Assembly: GCA_963829955.1 (NCBI GenBank)
Contig: CAWHKS010000021.1
Span: 186,001 to 250,000 of the forward strand
From: DASTFY01 sp963829955
GTDB lineage: Bacteria > Actinomycetota > Acidimicrobiia > Acidimicrobiales > Ilumatobacteraceae
Length of the DNA stretch: 64,000 nt
Reading direction: 5' to 3'
In this document: positions 8,253-16,863 of the stretch, in pieces
Layout of the letters: each line of letters opens with the position of its first letter
Position numbering within the stretch: position 1 is the first letter of the stretch
Made by a program: the position numbers and the translations under genes
The notes under the pieces: generated by a model
What the model was told of the DNA's origin: nothing
Seen by the model: only the letters and a program-made list of their open reading frames with translations
Databases searched by the model: none

Positions 8253-9416
8253 GTGGATCGCCGGGTCCGGGGCGGGAGCGGGACCCTCGTGGCCATCGAC
8301 GTACTTGTCGCGCTCGTCGCCGTCGCGGTGAGCTGGGCCGTCCTGTCCGCAGACAGCCTCGACTGGCCCGCGGGCAGCCGAGACCCGGACTGGCTCGCGG
8401 TCGCCCTCGTCGTCGTCGTCAATGCACCGATCGCGTTTCGCCGACGAGCGTGCAGCGCGGCGTTGGCAGTCGCGCTCGGCGCGGGACTGATCTACGCCGC
8501 GAGGCTGTACCCGCCGATCTTTGCCCCGGCTGTTCCTCTCATCGTCTACCTCGCCGCCACGCGCCTGGACGATCGGCGCTCCCGTTTGGTGTTGATCGTC
8601 TCTGCCGCTATGTCGTGGATCACGACCACCGTCGCAGCAGGTCCGACCGACCCGCAGTCAGTCTTGATCGTCGCCGGCGCATGGCTGCTCGGCCACTACG
8701 TGCGGACCCGACGGCAGCTGGTCGCCGAACTCGAGCAGCGAGCGGTGGACCTGGAGCGAGAGCGAGAGGAGCGAGCATTGCGGGCGGTAGCCGAGGAGCG
8801 GCTGCGGATCGCGCGGGAGCTGCACGACGTCCTCGCTCACACCATGAGCGTGGTAGCCGTCCAGTCCAGCACAGGACGTCTGATCGGCGCCGAACACCCG
8901 GAAGAGGCCCTCAAAGCATTGACCGCGGTCGAGGTGACGACGAGGTCGGCGATGCGCGAGATGCGCCAGATCCTCACGGTGCTTCGCACCGACGACGATC
9001 CAGGAGGCCCCGTGACACCCGCGCCCGGGCTGCACGACCTCCCGGTCCTCGTCGCCCAGGTAGCAGCCGAAGCAGGCCTGACTGTCGATCTGCGGACCGA
9101 GGGCGAGCCGCGTGCCATCTCGGCCGGGGTCGGGCTCGCCGCGTATCGCATCGTCCAGGAGGCGCTGACCAATGTCATCAAGCACGCCGGTCCGGCGCAC
9201 GCGTCGGTCTTGGTTCGCTACACCGATCAGGACTTGACGGTGGAGATCCGCGACGACGGGCAGGCCGGTCGATCTGGTGTGGTGACCGGCGGACACGGTC
9301 TCGTCGGCATGCAGGAACGAGCCGCAGTCCACGGCGGCGAGGTGATCGCCGGACCAGCCGCCGGAGGTGGGTTTCGTGTGAAGGCCCGCCTCCCTCTCGG
9401 CGGGGTCGAGTCATGA
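8253..9416 (+). CDS. NarL-type two-component sensor histidine kinase
   Basis: A membrane histidine kinase of about 387 residues. The N-terminal third holds four or more hydrophobic segments (for example VAIDVLVALVAVAVSWAVL). The HisKA_3 box is RIARELHDVLAHTMSVVAVQ, with the phosphorylated His in ELHD. The ATPase domain has AAYRIVQEALTNVIKHAG (N-box), VEIRDDG and GGHGLVGMQERAAV. Several in-frame GTG starts exist (8187, 8247, 8253); AAGGG just before GTG 8253 makes it the best choice. Its stop overlaps the regulator's ATG by ATGA. It is divergent from the ABC exporter genes, an arrangement common for systems sensing envelope-active compounds (inference). Confidence 0.9.
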   Translation: MDRRVRGGSGTLVAIDVLVALVAVAVSWAVLSADSLDWPAGSRDPDWLAVALVVVVNAPIAFRRRACSAALAVALGAGLIYAARLYPPIFAPAVPLIVYLAATRLDDRRSRLVLIVSAAMSWITTTVAAGPTDPQSVLIVAGAWLLGHYVRTRRQLVAELEQRAVDLEREREERALRAVAEERLRIARELHDVLAHTMSVVAVQSSTGRLIGAEHPEEALKALTAVEVTTRSAMREMRQILTVLRTDDDPGGPVTPAPGLHDLPVLVAQVAAEAGLTVDLRTEGEPRAISAGVGLAAYRIVQEALTNVIKHAGPAHASVLVRYTDQDLTVEIRDDGQAGRSGVVTGGHGLVGMQERAAVHGGEVIAGPAAGGGFRVKARLPLGGVES

Positions 9417-10075
9417 CCGTCCGGGTGGTCATCGCAGACGATCAGCCGCTGGTGCGCGCCGGGTTGGCCACAATGGTGGGCTATGCCGACGACCTCGAGC
9501 TGGTCGGCGAAGCGGAGAGCGGCGCCGACGCTGTCGACTTGGCAAGGCGGATGCGACCGGACGTGATCCTCATGGACATCCGGATGCCCGGTCTCGATGG
9601 GCTGGAGGCCACCCGGCGGATCACGAGCGATCCCGAACTCGCCGGGCTACGGATCATCATGCTGACGACGTTCGATGTCGATGAGTACATCTATGAGGCG
9701 TTGCGCAGCGGAGCCAGCGGCTTCCTGCTCAAAGATGCGCGGCCGGAGGACATCCTCCAAGCCGTGCGGGTCGTCGCGGATGGCGAGGCCTTGCTCGCCC
9801 CGAGCGTGACCCGTCGCCTCATCGAGCGCTTCGCCGCCCAACTGCAACCAGCCCACCCGCCGGGCGCCCTCGACCAGCTCACCGAGCGCGAGTCCGAGGT
9901 GCTCCGGTTGGTCGCGCAAGGCCTGTCGAACGCGGAGATCGCTGACCGCCTGTACATCAGCCTGTTCACTGCGAAGACCCACGTCAGCCGCATCCTGACC
10001 AAGCTCGACGCGCGCGACCGAGCCCAACTGGTGGTGTTGGCGTACGAAGGAGGCCTGGTGATTCCCGGCGGCTAA
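9413..10075 (+). CDS. NarL/FixJ-family response regulator
   Basis: A 220-residue regulator. The receiver domain (about residues 3-118) has the acidic pair in VVIADDQP, the phosphorylated Asp in VILMDIRMPG (about residue 54), the Thr in IIMLTTFD and the Lys in FLLKDARP. A LuxR-type HTH occupies about residues 148-212: LTERESEVLRLVAQGLSNAE, then IADRLYISLFTAKTHVSRIL. Translation is coupled to the kinase by a 4-bp overlap. Likely targets are the divergent ABC genes, which is an inference from position only. Confidence 0.95.
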   Translation: MTVRVVIADDQPLVRAGLATMVGYADDLELVGEAESGADAVDLARRMRPDVILMDIRMPGLDGLEATRRITSDPELAGLRIIMLTTFDVDEYIYEALRSGASGFLLKDARPEDILQAVRVVADGEALLAPSVTRRLIERFAAQLQPAHPPGALDQLTERESEVLRLVAQGLSNAEIADRLYISLFTAKTHVSRILTKLDARDRAQLVVLAYEGGLVIPGG

Positions 10076-10385
10076 GTGCATGGCTCGGCCGGGTCGGAGC
10101 GATGCGCAGACCTGGTCGTCACCGATGACAGCGACGTTGCCATCGGAGCTCGCGGGATCGCCTTCGGCGAGGGCCGTTGTCCGCGGCGACGACGGAGTCG
10201 ATCGTCGTGTCTCAGGCACCCAAGAGGAAGATGCCGGTGCCCCGGGTTCTCCAGTCTCGTCTGTGCCGCTGAGGTGGGCGCCGTCGACCGGGCGGACCCA
10301 AGTTGTCGGTGGCGTCGCACACCGAGAGCCTGGGCGGCGCACGGATGTCGACCGACGCCGTACTCTGGAGCGGTTGGGAGGGGTC

Positions 10386-12590
10386 GTGGGTGTTCCCGCA
10401 GACCAGCCAGCAGGGCCCGGTGTGCAGGCTGTCGACCTGGGTCCTGGTGGGATTCCTCGTTCGGTTCGGCGGCGACGTCCCTCGGGTAAGCCACCACCTC
10501 TGCCGCGTCCGCTGCGAACCACAGGGGTGGGCTGGCTCACCGCGGCCGTGGTGCTGGTGGTGCTGTCGGTGCTGGTGTTCGCCGGTGAGCTGCGTGACGC
10601 GGCCGTCGCGGTGACGGTGGTCGACGACGCGATCGTCGGGTGGCTGGCTGGGTTGCGTGCTCCCGGGCTCCTGGGGGCGATGGAGCTGGTCGCCGCCCTG
10701 GGGTCGTGGGCGGCCATCACGGTGCTGCTGTGGGGGCTGCTGTTGGCCCTGTTGATTCTGAGGCGCGTGCGGCAGCTGGTGGTCGTCCTGATCGCTTGGA
10801 TCCTGCAGGGGGTGATCATCCAGTACGTGCTGGCGCCGGTGCTGCGTCGACCACGGCCGTTCGGGGTGGAGTTCCGGACGGACTGGCGTGCATGGGCGCT
10901 GCCGTCCGAGCAGATGGCGGCGCTGGCGGTCACGATGGTGGGGATCCTGTATGGGCTGGTGCCGGAGGGCCGCTGGCGTCAGCGCGGGAAGTGGGCCGCG
11001 GCTGCGCTGTTGGCGATGGTGGCCGTCGCCTATCTTCACCTGGGAGTGGAGGCACCCACCGATGTGCTGGTGGGTGTGGTCATCGGCGTGACCGTTTCGC
11101 TGCTCGGGTTCCGCTTGTTCGTCCCGAACGAGGCCTTCCCGGTGACCTATCGGCGGGGGCGGGCCGCGCACTTGGATGTGGGGGGTGCCCGCGGCCAGGC
11201 CATCCGCCTGGCGTTGCGTGACCAGCTCGGGCTGGCGGCCGAGGACGTCGAGCCCTTCGGCCTGGCTGGCTCGGCCGGGTCGACCCCGTTGCGCATCAAG
11301 GTCGCCGGCGATCCCGGTCGGTGGCTGTTCGGCAAGCTCTATGCCCGCACCCATCTGCGGGCCGACCGCTGGTACAAGCTCGGTCGCGAGCTGCTGTATG
11401 GCCGGCTGGAGGACGAGAAGCCCTTCAATACCGTGCGACGGCTGGTGCAGCAGGAGGACTACATGCTGCACAAGATGCACGCGGCCGGGCTGCCCACGCC
11501 GCGACCCTATGGATTCGCGGAGCTCACCCCCGAGCGAGAGTATCTGCTGGTCACCGAGTTCTTCGACGGCGCGGTCGAACTCGGCCAGGCCGACATCGAC
11601 GACCGGGTCATCGACGACGGCCTCGCCCTCGTTCGAAAGCTGTGGGACGCCGGCTTGGCCCACCGCGACATCAAGCCGGCCAACCTCCTCGTCCGTGACG
11701 GTCACCTGCTGCTGATCGACGTCTTCTTCACCGAGATCCACCCGACGCCGTGGCGGCAGGCGGTCGACCTGGCCAACATGATGCTCTGCCTGGCGTTGCG
11801 TTCCGATCCCCAACGGGTCTACGAACGGGCCTTGCGCCAGTTCAGCGAGGCGGAGATCAGCGAAGCCTTCGCGGCGGCCCGCGGCCTGGCCCTGCCGTCC
11901 CAGCTCCGGCGGATGCTCCGCGACCAGGGCCGCGACCTCCACGCCGAGTTCCTCAACCTGCTGCCGGCGCGGCCCCGACCGATCAGGATCCAACGCTGGA
12001 GCGCGCGCCGAATCGGCCTGCTGCTCCTGATGGTGCCGGTGCTGTTGCTGCTCGTCCTCAGCGCTCGGCTCGTACTGGTCAACAACGACCGGACCCTGAC
12101 GCCGCTGAACGTCGCCGGCTTGGGATGCGGCGACCTGGAGCCCCTGTGGCTAGAGGCTCAGTCGGTACCGTCGGCGTCCCTGGTGCCCTGCGTGAAATCA
12201 GTGCCACCCGGCTGGAGGTTCGCCGGCGCGAACGTCAGGGACGGCTGGTCGAAGTACACGCTCAACGACGTGGTCACTGCCCAGGGCCTGGTCGTACGGC
12301 TGACAGCCACGTGCGACATCGCCGGGGCGACCGAGACACCCTCTGACCAGCCCGGGGCACGACGCTACGAGCGCACCGATCCCGGCCGCTCAGGGCCCGC
12401 CACCACGTGGTACACGATCTTCGAAGGCGGCTGCGTGACCGCCCAATTCCGCTCAGCGAGCGACGTGGACGCCGCGCTCGCCACTCAGGCGTCATCGGGC
12501 ATCGGCTTCGTCACCCGCGCCGCGCTTCAACAGGCCCTCGACGAGCGGTCGGACGGGCGACTCCAACTCGACCCGGACGGCACGACCTGA
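10386..12590 (+). CDS. PAP2-like membrane domain fused to a RIO/RI-type kinase domain, with C-terminal TM and outer domain
   Basis: About 734 residues from GTG 10386, which has GGAGG four bases upstream; the frame stays open to 10080 but that extension is low-complexity. Residues about 48-270 are a PAP2-like bundle of six TM segments. The catalytic motifs are eroded: LRRPRPFG keeps only the RP, PSGH is PSEQ, and SRxxLGxH is AYLHLGVE. Residues about 290-530 are a protein-kinase-like domain with FGKLY (candidate lysine), a complete catalytic loop HRDIKPANLLV and LLIDVFF in place of DFG. One TM (LLLLMVPVLLLLVLSARLVL, about residue 545) precedes a secreted domain of about 170 residues with several Cys. 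The likely role is lipid- or envelope-linked signalling; the substrate is unknown. Confidence 0.75.
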   Translation: MGVPADQPAGPGVQAVDLGPGGIPRSVRRRRPSGKPPPLPRPLRTTGVGWLTAAVVLVVLSVLVFAGELRDAAVAVTVVDDAIVGWLAGLRAPGLLGAMELVAALGSWAAITVLLWGLLLALLILRRVRQLVVVLIAWILQGVIIQYVLAPVLRRPRPFGVEFRTDWRAWALPSEQMAALAVTMVGILYGLVPEGRWRQRGKWAAAALLAMVAVAYLHLGVEAPTDVLVGVVIGVTVSLLGFRLFVPNEAFPVTYRRGRAAHLDVGGARGQAIRLALRDQLGLAAEDVEPFGLAGSAGSTPLRIKVAGDPGRWLFGKLYARTHLRADRWYKLGRELLYGRLEDEKPFNTVRRLVQQEDYMLHKMHAAGLPTPRPYGFAELTPEREYLLVTEFFDGAVELGQADIDDRVIDDGLALVRKLWDAGLAHRDIKPANLLVRDGHLLLIDVFFTEIHPTPWRQAVDLANMMLCLALRSDPQRVYERALRQFSEAEISEAFAAARGLALPSQLRRMLRDQGRDLHAEFLNLLPARPRPIRIQRWSARRIGLLLLMVPVLLLLVLSARLVLVNNDRTLTPLNVAGLGCGDLEPLWLEAQSVPSASLVPCVKSVPPGWRFAGANVRDGWSKYTLNDVVTAQGLVVRLTATCDIAGATETPSDQPGARRYERTDPGRSGPATTWYTIFEGGCVTAQFRSASDVDAALATQASSGIGFVTRAALQQALDERSDGRLQLDPDGTT

Positions 12591-12956
12591 TCGGCGCAAC
12601 GCCGCCCGATAGGCCCACCGCGTCGACCCTGCCCACCAGGTGGTTGGCCCCCATTCGATCGCGCTGGTGGTCTTGCACTGGCCTCGGCGCGGGACCGCGC
12701 TCGCGTCCGAGCCGGCATGATCGCGCCATCCGGCTGAGACCGATCCGAGCAGTCGACCAGCGCCCGAACCGATGAAGAAACGATGGAAGGACGTGGGTGA
12801 GCTTTCGAAGCGCTCGGCCGGTTGGTGCCGCAGCTGGCCAAGAGCGCTCGGTCACCCGCTCCCCCGACGAACCGAGGGCGCTCATTGGAGAAACATCAGA
12901 CGACTGAGGCTCCGAGCCCGGCAGGCCGGTCGGTCGCCTGCATCGTGTGGTGGCGA
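12591..12956. other. intergenic region, no gene seen
   Basis: A 366-bp gap between two convergent genes. Short open frames exist on both strands but none has a family-like sequence, a ribosome site or balanced composition. I see no clear terminator hairpin or RNA gene. Confidence 0.5.
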
Positions 12957-13679
12957 TCAGTTCCCGAACAGGTTGCCCAGCGCCCCGCCGCTCGCACCAC
13001 CGGTCTGGCCCGGCGCGATCTGGCGGATCCAAGCCTCGAGGGCCGACGGGTTCCGGGATTGGGTCATGACCCAGCCTGGACCGGTGAAGTCAAAGACCAG
13101 ACCCTCACCCGACTTCAGCATTTGCACCACCCCACCGGTGACCTTGCGGACCTGGCTGCTCACCGTCGGGCCGAACGCCACCACATGACCGCTGTCGACA
13201 GTCACCGACTCACCCTCCCCGAGGCTGATCGTGTCCAACGCGCCGTAGCAGGCCAGCAGGACGGTGCCGTGCCCGGTGGCATGGATGAGGAACCCACCCT
13301 CACCACCGAACAGATTCTTGAAGCCACCCCACTTGGTGTCGAGCCCGATCCCCGGCGATGAGGCCAGCCAGCAGCCCTTGGTGATCGACATCGGCTGGTC
13401 GGGGGTGACCCCCGCCGAGATGATGTCACCGGCCAGGTGGTGGGCGACATCGACCCACCCCCCCGAGGAAGGCGCAGTGAAGGTGGTGATGAACAGGCTC
13501 TCTCCACCCAGGAAGGAGCGTTTCAGTCCCTTCATGACTCCGCCCTGGGTGCTGGCTTCGATGGACACCCCCGCAGAGGTGGCCATCATGACGCCGGACT
13601 CGCCTCGGACCTGCTCGTTGGGGTCGAGGACGAGGCGGGCGACGGCGAACGACGGGCTGTGGCGAACCTCGACTTCCAC
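12957..13679 (-). CDS. TIGR00266/AIM24 family protein
   Basis: A 240-residue protein of the AIM24/TIGR00266 family, a beta-helical fold of unknown biochemical role found in bacteria and mitochondria. Recognisable stretches are LDPNEQVRGESGVMMATSAG, SLFITTFTAPSSGGWVDVAH, QPMSITKGCWLASSPGIGLD, GEGGFLIHATGHGTVLLACY and the Gly-rich tail GASGGALGNLFGN. Length is normal for the family. The start lies 33 bp downstream (on the minus strand) of a strong hairpin. Confidence 0.9.
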   Translation of the reverse strand: MEVEVRHSPSFAVARLVLDPNEQVRGESGVMMATSAGVSIEASTQGGVMKGLKRSFLGGESLFITTFTAPSSGGWVDVAHHLAGDIISAGVTPDQPMSITKGCWLASSPGIGLDTKWGGFKNLFGGEGGFLIHATGHGTVLLACYGALDTISLGEGESVTVDSGHVVAFGPTVSSQVRKVTGGVVQMLKSGEGLVFDFTGPGWVMTQSRNPSALEAWIRQIAPGQTGGASGGALGNLFGN

Positions 13680-13711
13680 CAGACCGACGATAACTGCATC
13701 GGCACACGACC

Positions 13712-13742
13712 CAGGGCCAAGGGAGTACTGACCCTGGCCCTG
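13712..13742. terminator. strong hairpin between AIM24 gene and arsC remnant
   Basis: CAGGGCCA (13712-13719) pairs with TGGCCCTG (13735-13742), and GGG/CCC extend the stem past a one-base bulge, leaving an 8-base loop. It lies ahead of both flanking starts, so it could be a terminator left from a lost gene, or an operator. No T-run follows. Confidence 0.4.
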
Positions 13743-13750
13743 TCCGCGTA

Positions 13751-14047
13751 ATGGCAGAGTTCCGTCAGACCGCCGAGCGGCTCGAGGCCGTCGAGGCCAT
13801 GGCCGAGGTCGGCATCGACATCACCGAGGAGTTCCCCAAGCCCTGGACGGACGAGATCGTTCAGGCTGCCGATGTCGTCATCACGATGGGCTGTGGCGAT
13901 GCCTGCCCGATCTTTCCGGGCAAACGGTACGAGGACTGGCCCCTCGAAGAGACCGCGGGCCAAGACGTCGCCGCCGTGCCGCCGATCCGCGACGAGATCG
14001 AGGTCCGCGTCCGTCGCCTCCTCGATTCGCTCGGCGTGGCTGTCTAG
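13751..14047 (+). pseudogene. arsC: arsenate reductase (low-MW PTP type), N-terminally truncated remnant
   Basis: 98 residues that match only the C-terminal two thirds of thioredoxin-linked arsenate reductases: VEAMAEVGIDITEEFPKPWT, VVITMGCGDACPIFPGKRYE (with the second redox Cys pair) and VPPIRDEIEVRVRRLLDSLG. The N-terminal P-loop CxxNxxRS with the nucleophilic Cys is missing, and no upstream frame supplies it: 13680-13750 holds only a hairpin and an unrelated tail. So it cannot reduce arsenate as it stands. There is no arsR or arsenite pump nearby. This looks like a deletion scar next to other mobile debris. Confidence 0.8.
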
Positions 14048-14312
14048 CTTCTCGTTCTGACGCGGGAGCGTCCCCAGCCCGTCGAACAGGGGACGCTCGG
14101 AGACCGGTTGCGAGTCGGCCCGTCGCACCTGCCGAACAGAGGAAAGGTCCGGTGCGAAGGCGGGGACGGTAACGACGGTCGAGCTCTGACCCAACCGTGG
14201 CCGGTGGCGCAGCCGGCGGGATGGTGGCGCGCTGGTCGCTCCCGTACTTCCGCGGCCGGCTGCCCACCGGGCGACGTCAACTCACGCGTCGGCGGATCAG
14301 CATGACGAGGCG

Positions 14313-14798
14313 CTAAGGGAAGCAGTGAAGGGAGGAGTTGTCGAACGTCGGTGTGAACACGTCGAAGTTGACGACAGTGAAATGCGCAATCGTATGGACC
14401 AGCGCCCGTGATCCGTCGGTGCCCCTCGCGTCATAGCCGCCTACCACGGTCTGGGTACCGTTGCCGTTGGCGTCGAGCTTGGTCTGCTGAGTCGACGGCT
14501 GCTCACGCGAGGCAAAGAAGTCAGGCTTTGACGGGTCGTAAGTGTCGAAATCGAACGTCCCCGTCGTGCGGAGCCTGACGTACGAGCTCCCGTCCGGAAA
14601 CGTCAAGATCTTGAACCTCCACACCTCGTGGAGAGTCACCGTACCCAGATCGCCAGTACACGGATTCCCGCTCTCGAAGCTGAAGGGGTCAACCGAGAAC
14701 ACGACCTCGTCGTGAGTGGGGGGACCACCTCCCCAGGCGGGACCGGCGAGACCGAGCGTGACCAATACGACCACAAGCGCACTCAACAACTTCCGCAT
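14313..14798 (-). CDS. secreted protein of unknown function
   Basis: 161 residues from ATG 14798. A clear Sec signal peptide opens it (MRKLLSALVVVLVTLGLAGP, cleavage expected after AWG, about residue 24). The mature part is about 137 residues, rich in Thr/Asp/Phe, with two Cys (NPCTGDLG and SLHCFP at the end) that could form a disulfide. The frame is open further upstream, but those residues are basic and not signal-like. I do not recognise the family; a small beta-sandwich is plausible. No operon partners. Confidence 0.7.
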   Translation of the reverse strand: MRKLLSALVVVLVTLGLAGPAWGGGPPTHDEVVFSVDPFSFESGNPCTGDLGTVTLHEVWRFKILTFPDGSSYVRLRTTGTFDFDTYDPSKPDFFASREQPSTQQTKLDANGNGTQTVVGGYDARGTDGSRALVHTIAHFTVVNFDVFTPTFDNSSLHCFP

Positions 14799-15103
14799 CG
14801 CAGTGCCCCCAACGCCGAGCAAAACTACTGTCCGAACACTTGTACACCATGAACATCGCGGACGCAACATGAGCATTTCTTGTTGAAGGAGGCCCGGCGG
14901 CTCGGCCTGGACATTGCAACGTACCCGTGAGCGGAATCGAGGCACGACACGGACTATCCGCTCGAGCTCCTCCCCAAGAACGCGAGCAGTCCTGGTCTCG
15001 ATTACCGGGAAGTTTGAGGTAGCTGTTGGAGGTCCACCGCAGGTGGGGCCATCGGCTGATTCTCGGTGTGTTCCTGCAAGAGCACACTAAGGAGTGCCCA
15101 CCG
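14799..15103. other. IS left flank, no intact gene
   Basis: About 305 bp between the secreted-protein gene and the transposase start. It should contain the left inverted repeat of the IS256-type element, but I cannot match it to a right-end partner by eye. No supported gene. Confidence 0.4.
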
Positions 15104-16334
15104 ATGGCCCTGTCTCAGTCTGTCCTGTCCGACCTGCTGGACGCGTTCCGCTCCGGCGAGGGGTGTCGATCTGATCCGTGGCGCCGTGCAGCTGGTGCTG
15201 CAAGAGCTGATCGAGGTCGAAGCGACCGAGCGCATCGGCGCGGCCCGCTATGAGTGCACCGATGCCCGGGTGACCGAGCGCAACGGTTCGCGAACACGGC
15301 TGTTGACCACCCCGGCCCGGTGATGTCGGCTTACGGATCCCGAAGCTGCGCAAGGGATCGTTCTTCCCGTCGATCTTGGAGCCGCGGCGGCGGATCGACC
15401 AGGCGCTGTACGCGGTCGTGATGGAGGCCTACGTGCACGGGGTGTCGACCCGTTCTGTCGACGATCTCGTCGACGCGTTGGGTGCACCGTCGGGGATCAA
15501 GAAGTCCGAGGTATCCCGCATCTGCGCCGGTCTCGATGACACCGTCGGCGCGTTCCGAACCCGCCGCCTGGACCACATCGAGTTCCCCTACGTCTACTTG
15601 GACGCCACCTACCTGCACGTCCGCAACCACACGTCGCAGGTCACCTCGATGGCCGTCGTGATCGCCACCGGCATCACCGCCACTGGTGAGCGCGAAGTGC
15701 TCGGTGTCGACGTTGGCGACTCCGAAGACGAAGCGTTTTGATGTGGCTTCCTGCGCTCAGTCAAGACACGGGGCCTCAGCGGGGTGAGGCTGATGATCTC
15801 CGATCAGCATGCCGGTCTCGTCGCCGCCCTCCGTCGAGCATTCCAAGGCGCCAGCCACCAGAGATGCCGGGTCCATTTCGCCCGCAACCTGCTCACCCTG
15901 GTCCCCAAGTCGCATCAGACATGGTCGCTGCGGTGTTCCGCACCATCTTCGCCCAACCCCACCCGGCCACCGTCGCTTCGACCTGGGATCAGGTCCGCGA
16001 CCAGCTCGGCGACCGCTTCCCGAAGATCGCCATCCTGATGGACGACGCCAAGGCTGAAGTGCTCGCCTTCAGCACCTTCCCACGGGCCCACTGGGTGAAG
16101 ATCTGGTCGACGAACCCGCTCGAGCGGGTCAACAAGGAAGTCAAGCGCCGCGCCCGCGTTGTGGGCATTTTCCCGAACGAAGCCTCCGTGATCCGCCTCG
16201 TCGGCGCCGTGCTCGCCGACGTCCACGACGAGTGGCAAGCCGGCGACCGCCGCTACCTCTCCGAAGGGTCCATGGCGCTGCTCTACCCCGAGCGCGACAA
16301 TGACCTCGTCGCCCAACTCAAACCCGGCGACTGA
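15104..16334 (+). pseudogene. IS256-family (mutator) transposase, disrupted
   Basis: The full length of an IS256-type transposase (about 410 residues) is spread over several frames. Landmarks in order: MALSQSVLSDLLDAFRSGEG; AVQLVLQELIEVEATERIGA; IPKLRKGSFFPSILEPRRR; DFATY-like core seen as YVYLDATYLHVR; GVRLMISDQHAGLVAALRRA; RCRVHFARNLLTLVPK; and HWVKIWSTNPLERVNKEVKR. Defects are an extra base near 15160 (GAGGGGTGTC), another near 15320 (GGCCCGGTG), a TGA at 15739-15741 where the family has TGG (AFW), and a missing base near 15920. It cannot make a transposase as sequenced. It sits next to two tRNA genes. Confidence 0.88.
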
Positions 16335-16385
16335 CACCGAAGATCACCTCGAACCCCACCACTCGGCGGGGCGCCGCCCTCGGCG

Positions 16386-16405
16386 CCAGGGCGCGTTGCC
16401 CCTGG
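16386..16405 (-). terminator. hairpin downstream of tRNA-Lys
   Basis: CCAGGG and CCCTGG (16386-16391 and 16400-16405) pair around an 8-base loop, starting 9 bp past the 3' end of tRNA-Lys on the minus strand. Likely a transcription terminator for the tRNA; it also lies 50 bp after the transposase stop. Confidence 0.5.
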
Positions 16406-16413
16406 TAGATCGG

Positions 16414-16485
16414 TGCGCCCCCTGGGATTCGAACCCAGAACCTGCGGATTAAGAGTCCGTTGCTCTGCCGTTGAGCTAGAGGCGC
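16414..16485 (-). tRNA. tRNA-Lys (CTT)
   Basis: 72 nt on the minus strand, starting GCGCCTCTAGCTC. The acceptor GCGCCTC pairs with GGGGCGC; the anticodon loop is CTCTTAA (anticodon CTT, Lys); the T-arm is CTGGG-TTCGAAT-CCCAG. CCA is not encoded (ACCG follows). Confidence 0.95.
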
Positions 16486-16546
16486 GAAGGCACCGGAGTG
16501 TACGGCGCGGGCGGAGTTCCGCCTCGTCCGTCGATCAGGTGCTTGG

Positions 16547-16622
16547 GGTGAGCGAGGGGACTTGAACCCCCGGCCTTCAGGGCCACAACCTGACGCTCTA
16601 ACCAGACTGAGCTACGCCCACC
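16547..16622 (-). tRNA. tRNA-His (GTG)
   Basis: 76 nt on the minus strand including the extra 5' G(-1) expected of tRNA-His, opposite discriminator C73. The acceptor GTGGGCG pairs with CGCTCAC; the anticodon stem-loop is TCAGG-TTGTGGC-CCTGA (anticodon GTG). CCA is not encoded. Confidence 0.94.
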
Positions 16623-16863
16623 AAGGGACGAACATCATGCCACGGCGGCCGGCCGTCTCCACATGTGGTTCTGGGCCGCCTCCGGATGCCACGGCGCCGG
16701 GACGAGGCGTCTCGCGGCGGTTGGTCTCGCTGGGCGAGACGGAGGGCCGCGAGAAAGACACCACGGTCCCGGCCCGCCCAAGGCGACCCCCAGGCCCGCC
16801 GCACGTCGGGCGGGATTTCGTCGCCGGGTACCCTGCTCTCGACGCATTCCGACAGGGAGACCC

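Noticed and set aside
10080..10385. N-terminal extension of the PAP2/kinase protein
   Set aside because: The added 100 residues are low complexity and a good ribosome site precedes GTG 10386.
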